Source of the DNA: DAOOVD01 sp035369845 | GTDB taxonomy: Bacteria; Bacillota; Desulfotomaculia; Desulfotomaculales; Pelotomaculaceae | DNA: 55,760 nt | Reading direction: 5' to 3' | Assembly (NCBI GenBank): GCA_035369845.1 | Contig: DAOOVD010000009.1 | Coordinates: 1 to 55,760, forward strand | Part shown: piece after piece, positions 8,785-18,002 of the stretch | How positions within the stretch are numbered: position 1 is the stretch's first letter | Layout: each line of letters opens with the position of its first letter | The notes under the pieces: generated by a model | What the model was told of the DNA's origin: nothing | Databases searched by the model: none | What the model saw: the letters and a program-made list of their open reading frames with translations, nothing else | Made by a program: the position numbers and the translations under genes

Positions 8785-10821
8785 ATGGATTTGGGGTTGG
8801 GATACAGCCTTTTAATGGCTGTCAAGGTCGTAATTCTATTTATTTTAATTTACATATATATTCCGGCTCAGATTATTCGCTTTGACAGGGAAGACACTTT
8901 TCTTGACAAAGTATTCATAAGTCTTATTTATTCGAATTTAATAACAATTATAATAGTTCATTTTTTGGCATTCCTTAAGCTCTATGAATTCTTTTCTCTA
9001 GTATTTTGCTACTTTGCCGTGTACCTGGCTTATTCGTTTATAAGAGGCAAATCACCGTTTGCTTTGGCTGACGCGCTCGGCATGAAATTTGTCGCGAACC
9101 TGCTGGATCTATCCGAAGGAAGGTTGGGACTGCGCGGCGAACTTCGCAAATACTTTAAGAATTGGTTTTGCCAGATTAAAGCAGGCACTTTTAGCCTTAT
9201 CCGCAACGCTTTCACCAACCCCTTTGGAGGAGTGTTTACGGTTGCTGTAATGGCGGCTGCCGCATATATTAGGTTCCGCCACTCGATAATACACGCATAT
9301 TTTGGCGCCTCCGATCCTTATTTTCATCTTGCCTGGGTCAAATACCTCGGCTTAAATGAGATTTATAAAGATGGCGTGTATCCGCACGGCTTTGAAGCAA
9401 TTATAACATCGTTAAGTAAAATAGTGTTTTTGGATCCTTATTTCATTGTAAGGTTTATAGGTCCGTTAACCGGACTTCTTATAATACTATCAATATATTT
9501 TATAACCTTAAAAAGCTTTAAAAATGCTCATGCTGCATTAATATCTATTTTTATCTACGGTCTCATTACCGATAGCAGATTTCCAAGTTACGTATGGCGG
9601 CAAATATCAGCTCTTCCTATGGAGTATGCCACAATATTCCTTCTCCCAGGGATATATTTTTTTAACTCATACTTTAAAGACAAAAACTTAAAATTTTTAC
9701 TGTTGGCTTCGGAATGTTTGGCTCTAACTATCCTTATTCACCCTTATGTTACTTATTTTTTAATTGTAGGATATTTTATAATAATTATTATTAATTTTAA
9801 CAGGTTATTGGATAGAAGCTTATTAAGAACAGTTTCTTTTCTGGCAGCTTCAGTTGTTATGGGGATTACGCCTATGGCTATTGGACTAATGACCGGTAAA
9901 AAATTTCATGATGCCTTAGGTTACGTTAAAGAGAGCGCAAAAGCTCCTGCTAATAATATGTTTATAGACAAATTAATAATAAGCTTCAGTGAAAGCAATC
10001 CATTCCTTTTAATATTGCTAATTTGTATTGCAGTTATTATAGCCGGTTACATAGCAGCATTTTTATTGGAAAAAAAGAAATTATATTCACAAGAGCATTT
10101 TATGATTGCTCTCATTACGTTGATGTTTTATATAATGTATAGGGCAGAAAAATTTAATCTCCCTGAAATAATGGATCCTGTTCGCATCGGTATATACTTG
10201 TCAATTATGGCAGCAGTTACATATGGATCAGCCTTAAATATTTTTAACATTTTTTTAAATAAGGAAAGATACTTGTTTCTTTTAAAATCAGCGGTATGTC
10301 TAGGAGTATTTTTAGTTGTTTTTGGTTTTACAAACACTGTTGCTGCACCAGATGGAGATTGTTTGGAATACGATGAAACCGTGAATAATTATTTAAAAAT
10401 AAAGAATAAGTATCCTCCACTAAACTGGACAATAGTTTCTCCTGTTGAACAACATTCGCAGAGTATTAGTTACGGGTGGCATTATGAGTTATGGGAGTTT
10501 GTTGATAGTTTTTATAATGGAAGCAAGGAATTAAAGTTTACGACGGAATATATTTTTCTTTTTACAGAGAAGATTCCTTTGGGTTCAAATAGAAAAATAA
10601 GCGCCGATGATGTAAAGAAATTACCGGAATTAAGTGGAAATGCTTTTGAGCATTACTATTTAAATGTTGAAAACAGAATCATTTTGGAGGCAAATGCTTT
10701 TTTCTGGGCGGAAAACTATATCAAAAAACACAATAATGTTGAAATATTTTACGATGGAAATTATGTCAGAGTTTATTTAATTAAGCAAGATATAAATAAT
10801 CCGATAAATTTATTAAGTTAA
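8785..10821 (+). CDS. GT-C-type membrane glycosyltransferase, paralogue of the gene at 6539
   Basis: 678 residues with the same architecture as the 6539 gene: a block near residue 176 (ASDPYFHLAWVKYLGL), GVYPHGFEAII, and DPYFIVRFIGPLTGLLIILS. The Asp-Pro-Tyr-(Tyr/Phe)-His pattern is closer to STT3/AglB-type GT-C enzymes than in its paralogue. About 12 membrane helices precede a soluble tail (about 520-678). GGAGG lies 6 bases before the ATG. Codon use is distinctly AT-rich (many TTA, ATA, AAA), unlike the 6539 copy, so the two diverged before joining this locus or this one came by transfer. Role inferred: transfer of a second sugar from a lipid-phosphate donor. Confidence 0.62.
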   Translation: MDLGLGYSLLMAVKVVILFILIYIYIPAQIIRFDREDTFLDKVFISLIYSNLITIIIVHFLAFLKLYEFFSLVFCYFAVYLAYSFIRGKSPFALADALGMKFVANLLDLSEGRLGLRGELRKYFKNWFCQIKAGTFSLIRNAFTNPFGGVFTVAVMAAAAYIRFRHSIIHAYFGASDPYFHLAWVKYLGLNEIYKDGVYPHGFEAIITSLSKIVFLDPYFIVRFIGPLTGLLIILSIYFITLKSFKNAHAALISIFIYGLITDSRFPSYVWRQISALPMEYATIFLLPGIYFFNSYFKDKNLKFLLLASECLALTILIHPYVTYFLIVGYFIIIIINFNRLLDRSLLRTVSFLAASVVMGITPMAIGLMTGKKFHDALGYVKESAKAPANNMFIDKLIISFSESNPFLLILLICIAVIIAGYIAAFLLEKKKLYSQEHFMIALITLMFYIMYRAEKFNLPEIMDPVRIGIYLSIMAAVTYGSALNIFNIFLNKERYLFLLKSAVCLGVFLVVFGFTNTVAAPDGDCLEYDETVNNYLKIKNKYPPLNWTIVSPVEQHSQSISYGWHYELWEFVDSFYNGSKELKFTTEYIFLFTEKIPLGSNRKISADDVKKLPELSGNAFEHYYLNVENRIILEANAFFWAENYIKKHNNVEIFYDGNYVRVYLIKQDINNPINLLS

Positions 10822-10854
10822 CTTTTTTAGTTATTAAGTATTATGGAGGTTGTC

Positions 10855-11781
10855 ATGAGGGCACTCATAGGTTATACAGGATTTGTTGGTTCAAATTTGT
10901 GTGAGCAAACATCCTTTGATGTCATGTACAATTCGAAAAATATTTTTGATAGCTATGGAAAATCATATGATTTAGTTGTTTATGCCGGATTGCGGGCTGA
11001 AAAATATTTGGCCAATCAACAGCCGGTGGAGGACAGGGTGCTCGTCGAGAATGCCATAAAAAACATTAAGATGATTAATATGGTAAAATTCGTTCTTATT
11101 TCTACTGTAGACGTTTATAAGGAGCCTGTGGGGGTGGATGAAACTACAGCAATTGCGGAAGAAGGGTTGCATCCCTACGGTTTGCATCGCAGGATGCTGG
11201 AAAAATGGGTTGAAGAGAACGTACCTGATTTTTTAATTATTCGTCTTCCAGCTTTATACGGTAAAAATTTGAAGAAAAATTTTATTTATGACATGATAAA
11301 TTTAATTCCATCGATGATAAGAAAAGAGAAATTTCAAGAAATCTTGCAAAATAGTATGTTGGAGCTTAAGAAGTATTATTCATTGCAATCAAATGGTTTT
11401 TACAGGCTAAAACAGCTTCCGGAAACAGAAAGGAAAAAGTTAAAGGAATACTTTGAAAACTATGAATTTAATGCATTGTCTTTTACAGATTCCAGGAATA
11501 AATACCAGTTTTATAATTTGAAATATTTGTGGAGTCATATTGAGAAGGCGCTTGCAAATGGAATTAAATTTTTGAATATTTCTACGGAACCGATAGCGGC
11601 TTCGGAGGTTTTTGCCTTTACTCAAGGAAAAACTTTTAAAAATTTTTTTCCGGACAAGAAACCATTACAATATGATATTCGAACGGTTCATGCAGATCTG
11701 TTTGGAGGAAGGTACGGATATATTTTTGACAAACAATTTGTTTTAGAGGATATTAAACATTTTATAGAAAAAGGAAGATAG
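10855..11781 (+). CDS. NAD(P)-dependent SDR-type epimerase/reductase
   Basis: Starts with a dinucleotide-binding loop, MRALIGYTGFVGSNL, that fits GxxGxxG. VKFVLISTVDVY and a later YGLHRRMLEKW correspond to the strand-4 serine and the YxxxK catalytic pair of extended short-chain dehydrogenases. ATG 10855 is chosen over 10843 because GGAGG lies just upstream of it. About 308 residues, slightly short for extended SDRs, and the C-terminal half is divergent. It sits in a tight series with a sugar-isomerase-like gene 2 bases downstream. Inferred: it makes a modified nucleotide sugar for the surface glycan. The substrate is unknown. Confidence 0.7.
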   Translation: MRALIGYTGFVGSNLCEQTSFDVMYNSKNIFDSYGKSYDLVVYAGLRAEKYLANQQPVEDRVLVENAIKNIKMINMVKFVLISTVDVYKEPVGVDETTAIAEEGLHPYGLHRRMLEKWVEENVPDFLIIRLPALYGKNLKKNFIYDMINLIPSMIRKEKFQEILQNSMLELKKYYSLQSNGFYRLKQLPETERKKLKEYFENYEFNALSFTDSRNKYQFYNLKYLWSHIEKALANGIKFLNISTEPIAASEVFAFTQGKTFKNFFPDKKPLQYDIRTVHADLFGGRYGYIFDKQFVLEDIKHFIEKGR

Positions 11782-11782
11782 C

Positions 11783-12589
11783 ATGAAATTTTCAATATCA
11801 AATATTGCCTGGTCAATTGATCAGGATGAGAAAGTATACAGTTTAATGAAAAAATATGGATTTACGGGCTTGGAAATTGCGCCGAACCGCCTGATCGAAG
11901 GACAACCCTACGATAATAAAGAGCTGGCTGGTAAAATTGCGGGTATTTTAAAGTGGAAATATGGTATTGTTATTTCAAGTATGCAGTCAATCCTGTTCGG
12001 CCGGTGTGAGAGGCTTTTTGGAACAGATTTGGAGCGAAAGGAATTAATCGATCATTTGAAAAAAGCTGTAGATTTTGCAGAAGTTATCGGATGCGGTAAT
12101 CTGGTTTTCGGTTCGCCGAAAACCAGAAACATAGAAATAAGGAAGGAAAGCAATTATGCCAATGCAGTTGCATTTTTCCGTGAAATCGGTGAGTATGCGG
12201 CACGGCACAGGACGGTTGTGAGCATGGAGGCCAACCCGGCCATTTACGGCACAAACTTTATCAATAGAACAGAAGAGGCAGTTAAACTGGTTCAAGATGT
12301 GAACTGTAACGGGTTCAGGCTTAATCTGGATTTCGGCACCATTCTGGAAAACGGTGAGGATGTGAAATCAGTTGATTCAATTTTAGAATTGGTAAATCAC
12401 GTCCATATCAGCGAGCCGCATCTGGTATTGATTCGGAAAAGGAAGGAACATCAAGTTTTGGCTGAGATATTGAAACGGAAGAAATATGAAAGATTCATAT
12501 CCATAGAAATGAAAAAGAATGAACAGATTAATCTTGATAAAATTGAAGAAATCTTATATTACATTGCGGATGTGTTCGGGGGGAATTAA
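11783..12589 (+). CDS. TIM-barrel sugar phosphate isomerase/epimerase
   Basis: 268 residues matching the AP-endonuclease-2-like xylose isomerase family: an early GFTGLEIAPN strand, CGNLVFGSPKTRN, SMEANPAIYGTNF, and the metal-ligand region GFRLNLDFGTI followed by VNHVHISEPH. These contain the usual Glu, Asp, His and Glu metal ligands. Soluble and cytoplasmic. A good SD (AAAAGGAAG) precedes the ATG. Neighbours are SDR, GT2 and FAD enzymes, so a role in making an unusual sugar is likely. The reaction cannot be named. Confidence 0.72.
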   Translation: MKFSISNIAWSIDQDEKVYSLMKKYGFTGLEIAPNRLIEGQPYDNKELAGKIAGILKWKYGIVISSMQSILFGRCERLFGTDLERKELIDHLKKAVDFAEVIGCGNLVFGSPKTRNIEIRKESNYANAVAFFREIGEYAARHRTVVSMEANPAIYGTNFINRTEEAVKLVQDVNCNGFRLNLDFGTILENGEDVKSVDSILELVNHVHISEPHLVLIRKRKEHQVLAEILKRKKYERFISIEMKKNEQINLDKIEEILYYIADVFGGN

Positions 12590-12591
12590 GC

Positions 12592-13401
12592 TTGCAAGTG
12601 CAGGTGCCGGATTTTGAAATTCAAGAATTTGCTCCTAAAAGAACGAAATATTGTCTGTGTATTCCTATTATCAATGAGGGAGATAAAATCCTGCGGCAAC
12701 TGGAAAGGATAAAGCGATTCAACCTCAATCAGTTAACTGATGTAATTCTATGTGACGGAGGATCAACAGACGGTTCAACTGAGTGCGGAATATTGAAGCA
12801 AGTGGGTGTGAATACTCTTTTGGTAAAAAAAGGTCCCGGGAAGTTGAGCGCCCAGTTGCGAATGGGTTATTATTGGGCATTGAAAAGGGGCTATGAAGGA
12901 ATTGTTACAATTGACGGCAACGATAAAGACAGCGTGGAATCGATACCTTTATTTGTTCAAGCCCTCAATGAGGGGTATGACATGGTCCAGGGTTCCCGCT
13001 ATATGGAAGGAGGACAGGCAATCAATACTCCGTGGCTGCGTCACGTTGCAGTGAAAATGTTTCATATTCCCATCATATCTCTTGCGGCTGGATTCAGGTA
13101 TACAGATACGACAAACGGATTTCGCGGATACTCCCGGAGGTATCTTATGCATGAAGATGTGCAGCCCTTCCGCAATATTTTCAATACTTATGAGCTGCTG
13201 GCATATTTGTCGGTAAAAGCGCCTAGACTCGGCTTGAAAACAAAAGAAGTTCCTGTTACGAGAAAATATCCGGGTAAAGGGGGAATACCCACAAAGATCG
13301 GCTTTTTAAGCGGCAACTGTGATTTGTTGAGGATATTATTTGAAATTGTTTTGGGCAGATACAATCCAAAAAAGATAAGAGGAGATTTATTTGATTTATG
13401 A
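12592..13401 (+). CDS. GT2 glycosyltransferase (dolichyl-phosphate mannose synthase-like)
   Basis: 269 residues of GT-A fold. A start strand CLCIPIINEGDKI, LCDGGSTDGST (nucleotide-binding Asp), and IVTIDGNDKDS in the place of the DxD-type metal motif define a DPM1-like GT2. There is no C-terminal membrane helix. TTG start behind GGGGG, 3 bases after the preceding stop, overlapping the next gene by 11 bases. Known relatives load a sugar onto polyprenyl phosphate, the donor used by GT-C enzymes. Inferred: it supplies one of the two GT-C proteins upstream. Confidence 0.78.
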   Translation: MQVQVPDFEIQEFAPKRTKYCLCIPIINEGDKILRQLERIKRFNLNQLTDVILCDGGSTDGSTECGILKQVGVNTLLVKKGPGKLSAQLRMGYYWALKRGYEGIVTIDGNDKDSVESIPLFVQALNEGYDMVQGSRYMEGGQAINTPWLRHVAVKMFHIPIISLAAGFRYTDTTNGFRGYSRRYLMHEDVQPFRNIFNTYELLAYLSVKAPRLGLKTKEVPVTRKYPGKGGIPTKIGFLSGNCDLLRILFEIVLGRYNPKKIRGDLFDL

Positions 13402-14512
13402 CAAAATTATTATTGGGGCGGGGCTGTACGGGTTGTATGCGGCGGAATACTGCGGGAAAAAAGGTGAGAAGGTTTTAGTGCTGGAGTATGAAAAGGAGCC
13501 TTTTGCCAGAGCGACATATGCAAATCAAGCCAGGGTCCATAACGGTTACCATTATCCCCGCTCTTTTTCTACAGCGCTCAAAACCTCGCGCTATTTCAAA
13601 CGGTTTAACGAGGATTATGGTTTTTGTATTCATTTTAACTTCAAGAATATTTATGCAACATCTGTCAAGTATTCCTGGACAAATGCCGAACAATTCCGCA
13701 AGTTTTGTAAAATTGCCAACATTAAGTGCGAGGATGTAACGCCAGGTATGTTTTTTAAACCTGGAATGTGTGACGGTGTATTTGATACTGAAGAATATAC
13801 ATATGATGTTAGAATTTTAAAGAGCCGTTTTGTTAATGAATTAGCAAAAATGAAAAATGTAGAAATCTGCTACGGTGTAAAAATCAGGAGAATTGTCACC
13901 AACAGCCGGGAAAAAATGTACGAGATCCATATAGAAAATAGGGAAACGGTTGCGACAGGATATCTGTTGAATACTACGTATGCATCGGTAAACCAGATCA
14001 TATCATTACTGGAATTTGAGCCTTTCAAGATTAAATATGAATTGTGCGAACTGATTTTATGCCGGGTCGATGACCAAATTCAGAATGTGGGAATTACGGT
14101 AATGGACGGACCATTTTTTTCTCTAATACCATTTGGCAAAACCAACCTGCATTCTTTGACATCAGTAACATTTACACCACATGCCACCTCTTATAATCAG
14201 CTGCCTACCTTTGAGTGCCAGCAGCATAATGACGTGGAGTGTTCGCCACAACAGTTGGGTAACTGCAATACATGCCCGAGGAAACCGGTGTCAGCCTGGC
14301 CGTATATGTCGGTACTGGCGAAGAAATATTTGCGGGATGATATTAAGATTGAGTATGTGGATTCGCTGTTTTCGATGAAACCGATATTGCTGGCTTCCGA
14401 AATCGATGATTCACGGCCGACAGTGATCAGACAGTTTTCGATTGAGCCGACGTTTATCAGTGTGCTTTCAGGTAAGATCAATACGATGTATGATTTGGAA
14501 GAGGTACTGTAA
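13391..14512 (+). CDS. FAD-dependent oxidoreductase of the DAO type
   Basis: 373 residues. The N-terminus IIIGAGLYGLYAAEYC is a Rossmann FAD-binding loop, followed by an acidic strand end in VLVLEYE. NQARVHNGYHYPRS resembles the flavin-contact region of glycine-oxidase-like enzymes in sugar-biosynthesis clusters. A cluster of Cys residues (ECQQHNDVECS then CNTCPRKP, near residue 275) could bind a metal and is not typical of DAO enzymes. TTG start behind AGGAG, overlapping the GT2 gene by 11 bases and sharing one base with the next gene. Translational coupling indicates a common pathway. Likely oxidises a sugar or sugar-linked intermediate. Substrate unknown. Confidence 0.68.
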   Translation: MIYDKIIIGAGLYGLYAAEYCGKKGEKVLVLEYEKEPFARATYANQARVHNGYHYPRSFSTALKTSRYFKRFNEDYGFCIHFNFKNIYATSVKYSWTNAEQFRKFCKIANIKCEDVTPGMFFKPGMCDGVFDTEEYTYDVRILKSRFVNELAKMKNVEICYGVKIRRIVTNSREKMYEIHIENRETVATGYLLNTTYASVNQIISLLEFEPFKIKYELCELILCRVDDQIQNVGITVMDGPFFSLIPFGKTNLHSLTSVTFTPHATSYNQLPTFECQQHNDVECSPQQLGNCNTCPRKPVSAWPYMSVLAKKYLRDDIKIEYVDSLFSMKPILLASEIDDSRPTVIRQFSIEPTFISVLSGKINTMYDLEEVL

Positions 14513-15486
14513 TGGAAACAATGAAACTTGATGACAGAGCCAAAAAACTAAATTTGGAGAAAAACTTTGTGTCTGCTGTAGTATATGTTAGGAATAATGA
14601 AAAAGAATTAGAACTGTTTTTTCGTGGTTTGACGGAGAAATTATATGAAAATTTTGAGGCGTTTGAAATTATTTTTATCAATGATTATTCTTCTGATAAA
14701 AGTGTAGAGATAATTAAAAGAGTTTCAAAAGTATTAGCAGGAATGACTATATCTATCGTTAATTTAAGTTATTACCACGGATTGGAAACTGCCATGGTTG
14801 CGGGTGTTGACCTTGCTATCGGCGATTTTGTCTTTGAATTTGATTCGCCAGTTGTAGATTATGATTTCAATGAGATAATGAGGGTATATTACCATTCCTT
14901 AAAGGGTTATGACATTGTCAGCACTTCACCCGAAACAAGAGGAAATTTTGCTTCAAGATGTTTTTACAGCATTTTTCGCAGGTATTCGAAAAATTATGTT
15001 CAGCTGAATACGGAGAGATTTCGAATCTTATCACGGCGTGCTATCAACCGTATTAACATTTTAAGCTCCTCAATACCGTACAGAAAAGCGGTATATTACA
15101 ATTGCGGTTTGAAAACATCGACTTTATTTTATGTACCTATTCGAAAGGTAATGATAAATTTCAATGATCAGCAGTGCAGCGAGAGGTTAGAACTTGCTTT
15201 TAACTCCCTTCTGATTTTTACGAATTTGGGCGCCAGAATTGCTTTATGTATGGCGGTTTTAATGGCATTTATTTCTTTATTCATGCTGGGATATACGGTC
15301 TATGTGTATACTGTTTTTGATCGTGTGGTTGAAGGTTGGACTACGATCATGCTTTTTGTTTCCGTTTCTTTTACCGGCGTTTTTATATTGCTGGCAATCT
15401 TAATCAAGTATGTTTCCTTGATTTTATACCTTCAGCATACAAAACAAAATTATGTGTTTGAATCCATTGAGAAATTGAAACAATGA
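14512..15486 (+). CDS. GT2 glycosyltransferase with two C-terminal membrane helices (GtrB/DPM-like)
   Basis: 324 residues. The N-terminal GT-A domain has SAVVYVRNNEKEL, IFINDYSSDKSV and VFEFDSPVVDY (DxD position). Two hydrophobic helices (about 240-262 and 275-300) follow, as in GtrB-type polyprenyl-phosphate glycosyltransferases. The start ATG overlaps the preceding TAA. The YYHGLETAMVAGVDLAIG stretch is the usual acceptor-side segment. AT-rich like its neighbours. Inferred: a second lipid-linked sugar donor enzyme, matching the presence of two GT-C enzymes in the locus. Confidence 0.75.
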   Translation: METMKLDDRAKKLNLEKNFVSAVVYVRNNEKELELFFRGLTEKLYENFEAFEIIFINDYSSDKSVEIIKRVSKVLAGMTISIVNLSYYHGLETAMVAGVDLAIGDFVFEFDSPVVDYDFNEIMRVYYHSLKGYDIVSTSPETRGNFASRCFYSIFRRYSKNYVQLNTERFRILSRRAINRINILSSSIPYRKAVYYNCGLKTSTLFYVPIRKVMINFNDQQCSERLELAFNSLLIFTNLGARIALCMAVLMAFISLFMLGYTVYVYTVFDRVVEGWTTIMLFVSVSFTGVFILLAILIKYVSLILYLQHTKQNYVFESIEKLKQ

Positions 15487-15750
15487 CAATTTAGGAGCAT
15501 TCCTGTAATCATTGAAACCGACCTTTGAAAAACGAGACGACCATCAATACAATGGTAATGTGCTGATCCCGGCAAGAAAGGCACAAAACCAGATTGAGGA
15601 GGCGCCTCTATATGAAGCGTGCACAAAACGCGAAGATTTCGCAAATCAAAGATGTAAATAACAAGAGATAGGTTGTCCAAGCACAAAGTGAAAAACTAAG
15701 AAAAACGAAGGTATTTAAAGAAAACCGAAGTCTATTAAGGGAGTTGAATT
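15487..15750. other. Gap with a possible coding remnant
   Basis: 264 bases without a convincing gene. A 48-codon frame from TTG 15512 to 15661 reads like protein (for example NGNVLIPARKAQNQIEEAPL) but has a poorly placed AGGAG and no recognisable family. It may be the tail of a deleted gene. The gap marks the end of the AT-rich stretch: the next gene has the GC-rich codon use of the rest of the locus. AAGGGAG at the right end is the ribosome binding site of the epimerase gene. Confidence 0.35.
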
Positions 15751-16833
15751 ATGGCTTATAATTCAGTTTTAAAACATTTGTCGGAGAGCCCGAGGGTCTG
15801 GCTGATTACCGGAGTTGCCGGTTTTATCGGGTGCAACCTGCTGGAGCAGCTGCTTAACCTGAACCAGTACGTTGTAGGCCTGGATAATTTCTCGACGGGG
15901 TATCAGCACAATCTTGACGAGGTATTGTCGGGTGTCGGCGCCGGGCGGGCCGCGCGGTTTCATTTCGTGAAAGGGGATATTCGTGATTTTGAAACCTGCC
16001 GCACGTGTACCAAAGATGTAGACGTCGTTTTGCACCAGGCCGCGCTGGGGTCGGTGCCGCGTTCCATTGATGACCCGGTTGCCGCCAACCAAAGCAACAT
16101 TGACGGCTTCCTGAACATGCTGGCGGCCGCCAGGGAGAACCGGGTCGGGCGGTTTGTATACGCGTCCTCAAGTTCTGTTTACGGTGATGATGAAAGGCTG
16201 CCGAAAGTCGAAGAAAATATCGGCAGGCCGCTGTCTCCTTATGCCTTGACCAAATATGTCAACGAGCTGTACGCGGATGTTTTCGGGCGAGTTTACGGGA
16301 TTGAATGTATCGGGCTGCGGTACTTCAATGTTTTCGGGCAAAGGCAGGACCCCGGCGGCCCCTACGCGGCGGTTGTTCCAAAGTGGTTTACAGGCCTCCT
16401 GAGGGGGGAGCAGATATATATTTTTGGCGACGGTGAGACCAGCCGGGATTTTTGCTACATAGACAACGCAGTCCAGGCCAACCTGCTGGCGGCCTGTACG
16501 GGCAACAGGGCGGCTGTCGGGCGTGTCTTCAACGTTGCATGCGGCGAAAGAACCACTTTAAACCGGCTGTTCGAGCTGATCCGGGACGAGGTTGCCGGGG
16601 TAAACCCCGCCGCCGCAAACGCAACACCAGTCTACCAGGATTTCCGGCCGGGCGACATCCGTCATTCGCTGGCGGATATAAGCAAAGCGGCGGACTTGTT
16701 GGGTTACAGGCCGGCGTTCTCGCTGCGTGACGGAATACGCAAGGCGGCAGGCTGGTACGTGAAGAAGGCTGGAATTTTGCCGGAAATCCGAAAAGAGGTG
16801 CGGAGTCCGGCAAAAGAAGCCGCGGGGGAGTAA
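15751..16833 (+). CDS. UDP-N-acetylglucosamine 4-epimerase-like (WbpP/Gne type) SDR
   Basis: 360 residues with VWLITGVAGFIGCNLLEQL (NAD-binding GxxGxxG), VYASSSSVYGDD, SPYALTKYVNELY (YxxxK) and GLRYFNVFGQRQDP, a signature closest to WbpP/TviC-type enzymes that interconvert UDP-GlcNAc and UDP-GalNAc. The N-terminal extension ahead of the Rossmann fold (about 15 residues) is also usual for WbpP. Known: Pel is rich in GalNAc, and some pel clusters carry such an epimerase. Inferred: it supplies UDP-GalNAc to the PelF homologue. AAGGGAG precedes the ATG; the stop overlaps the next start. Confidence 0.83.
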   Translation: MAYNSVLKHLSESPRVWLITGVAGFIGCNLLEQLLNLNQYVVGLDNFSTGYQHNLDEVLSGVGAGRAARFHFVKGDIRDFETCRTCTKDVDVVLHQAALGSVPRSIDDPVAANQSNIDGFLNMLAAARENRVGRFVYASSSSVYGDDERLPKVEENIGRPLSPYALTKYVNELYADVFGRVYGIECIGLRYFNVFGQRQDPGGPYAAVVPKWFTGLLRGEQIYIFGDGETSRDFCYIDNAVQANLLAACTGNRAAVGRVFNVACGERTTLNRLFELIRDEVAGVNPAAANATPVYQDFRPGDIRHSLADISKAADLLGYRPAFSLRDGIRKAAGWYVKKAGILPEIRKEVRSPAKEAAGE

Positions 16834-18002
16834 TGAGCGGTTGGGTTCTGTTGACTGACGCGCAGCAGAGGAAGACGCTGGCGGCGATAAGGTCCCTGGG
16901 CAAAAAGGGGGTCGGGGTGATGGCCGGTGAGGAGACCCGCTGGGCTACCGCCCTGTTTTCCAGGTACTGCGCCAGGGGTTTTGTATACCCCAGTCCGAAA
17001 AAGAATCCAGGGGAATTTTTAAGCTGGCTCCTGGATACTCTGGAACGTTACCCCTGCGACGTCCTGTTCCCCATGGACGACAGCGTCCTCGAAGTAGTGG
17101 CCGGCAATAGAGAATTAATAGCCCGGCACTGCAAGGTTCCCATCCCTGAAAAAGAGGTATACGATCTTGCGGCGGACAAGGCCGTTTCAGTAACGCTGGC
17201 CGGGGAAGCCGGGCTAGACCGCCCGGAGACGGTTATTCCCCGTGACTTTGATGAATTGAAGCAAGGCGTTTCCCGGCTGGATTTTCCGGTTGTCGTCAAG
17301 CCCAGAAAGAGCTCCGGTTCCAGGGGCATGCAGGTTGTTTCGGAAGAAAAGGACCTCGCGGATGTTTACATGAAAGTACATAAAGAGCACCCCCGCCCGC
17401 TGGTTCAGGAGTACCTGGGCATTGGCGACAAGTACGACGTCTGCCTTCTTTTTGACCGGTCTTCAAAATTAAAGGCGTCTTTTGTGCAGAAAGAAATCAG
17501 GCACTTCCCCATCGGCCGGGGCCCCAGCACGGTTCAGGAGAGCGTGTGGCGGCCGGACCTGGTGGAAAAGGCCGCCCGCCTTTTGCAGAAGATGAAATGG
17601 TACGGCGTAGCCGAGGTCGAATTTATGGTTGACCCGAGGGACGGGAAGGAAAAGTTTATGGAAATCAACCCCAGGTTCTGGGGTTCGCTCCATATGTCGA
17701 TCCTTGCGGGCGTGGACTTTCCCTGGCTTTTGTACAGGCTTGCCGTGGACGGGGATGTCGAAGAGGTTTTTACCTACACTGCAGGTCTCAAATGCCGCTG
17801 GCTGCTGCCCGGCGACATTTTGCACTTCATATTTAATAAAAAAAGGTTTTCCATGAACCCGCCGTTTTTCACCGGCAGAAAATCAGGAGTGCACGACGAC
17901 ATCCTGTCCCTGGAGGACCCGCTGCCCGCAGCCGGCTTTTTTCTCGCCTGCCTGCGCTATACTTTCGACCTTGAAATGTGGAAATTCATGTTCAGGCGCT
18001 GA
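16833..18002 (+). CDS. ATP-grasp ligase
   Basis: 389 residues with the ATP-grasp arrangement: an N-terminal preATP-grasp domain (LLTDAQQRKTLAAIRSLG), a lysine in DFPVVVKPRKSSGSRGM, a lid, and the metal-binding EVEFMVDPRDGKEKFMEINPRFWGS near residues 265-290. The type resembles ligases that make amide bonds between a carboxylate and an amine (CarB/PylC-like). ATG overlaps the epimerase stop. ATP-grasp genes occur in some surface-glycan loci, where they may add an amino-acid group to a sugar. That role here is inference; the substrate is unknown. Confidence 0.75.
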   Translation: MSGWVLLTDAQQRKTLAAIRSLGKKGVGVMAGEETRWATALFSRYCARGFVYPSPKKNPGEFLSWLLDTLERYPCDVLFPMDDSVLEVVAGNRELIARHCKVPIPEKEVYDLAADKAVSVTLAGEAGLDRPETVIPRDFDELKQGVSRLDFPVVVKPRKSSGSRGMQVVSEEKDLADVYMKVHKEHPRPLVQEYLGIGDKYDVCLLFDRSSKLKASFVQKEIRHFPIGRGPSTVQESVWRPDLVEKAARLLQKMKWYGVAEVEFMVDPRDGKEKFMEINPRFWGSLHMSILAGVDFPWLLYRLAVDGDVEEVFTYTAGLKCRWLLPGDILHFIFNKKRFSMNPPFFTGRKSGVHDDILSLEDPLPAAGFFLACLRYTFDLEMWKFMFRR

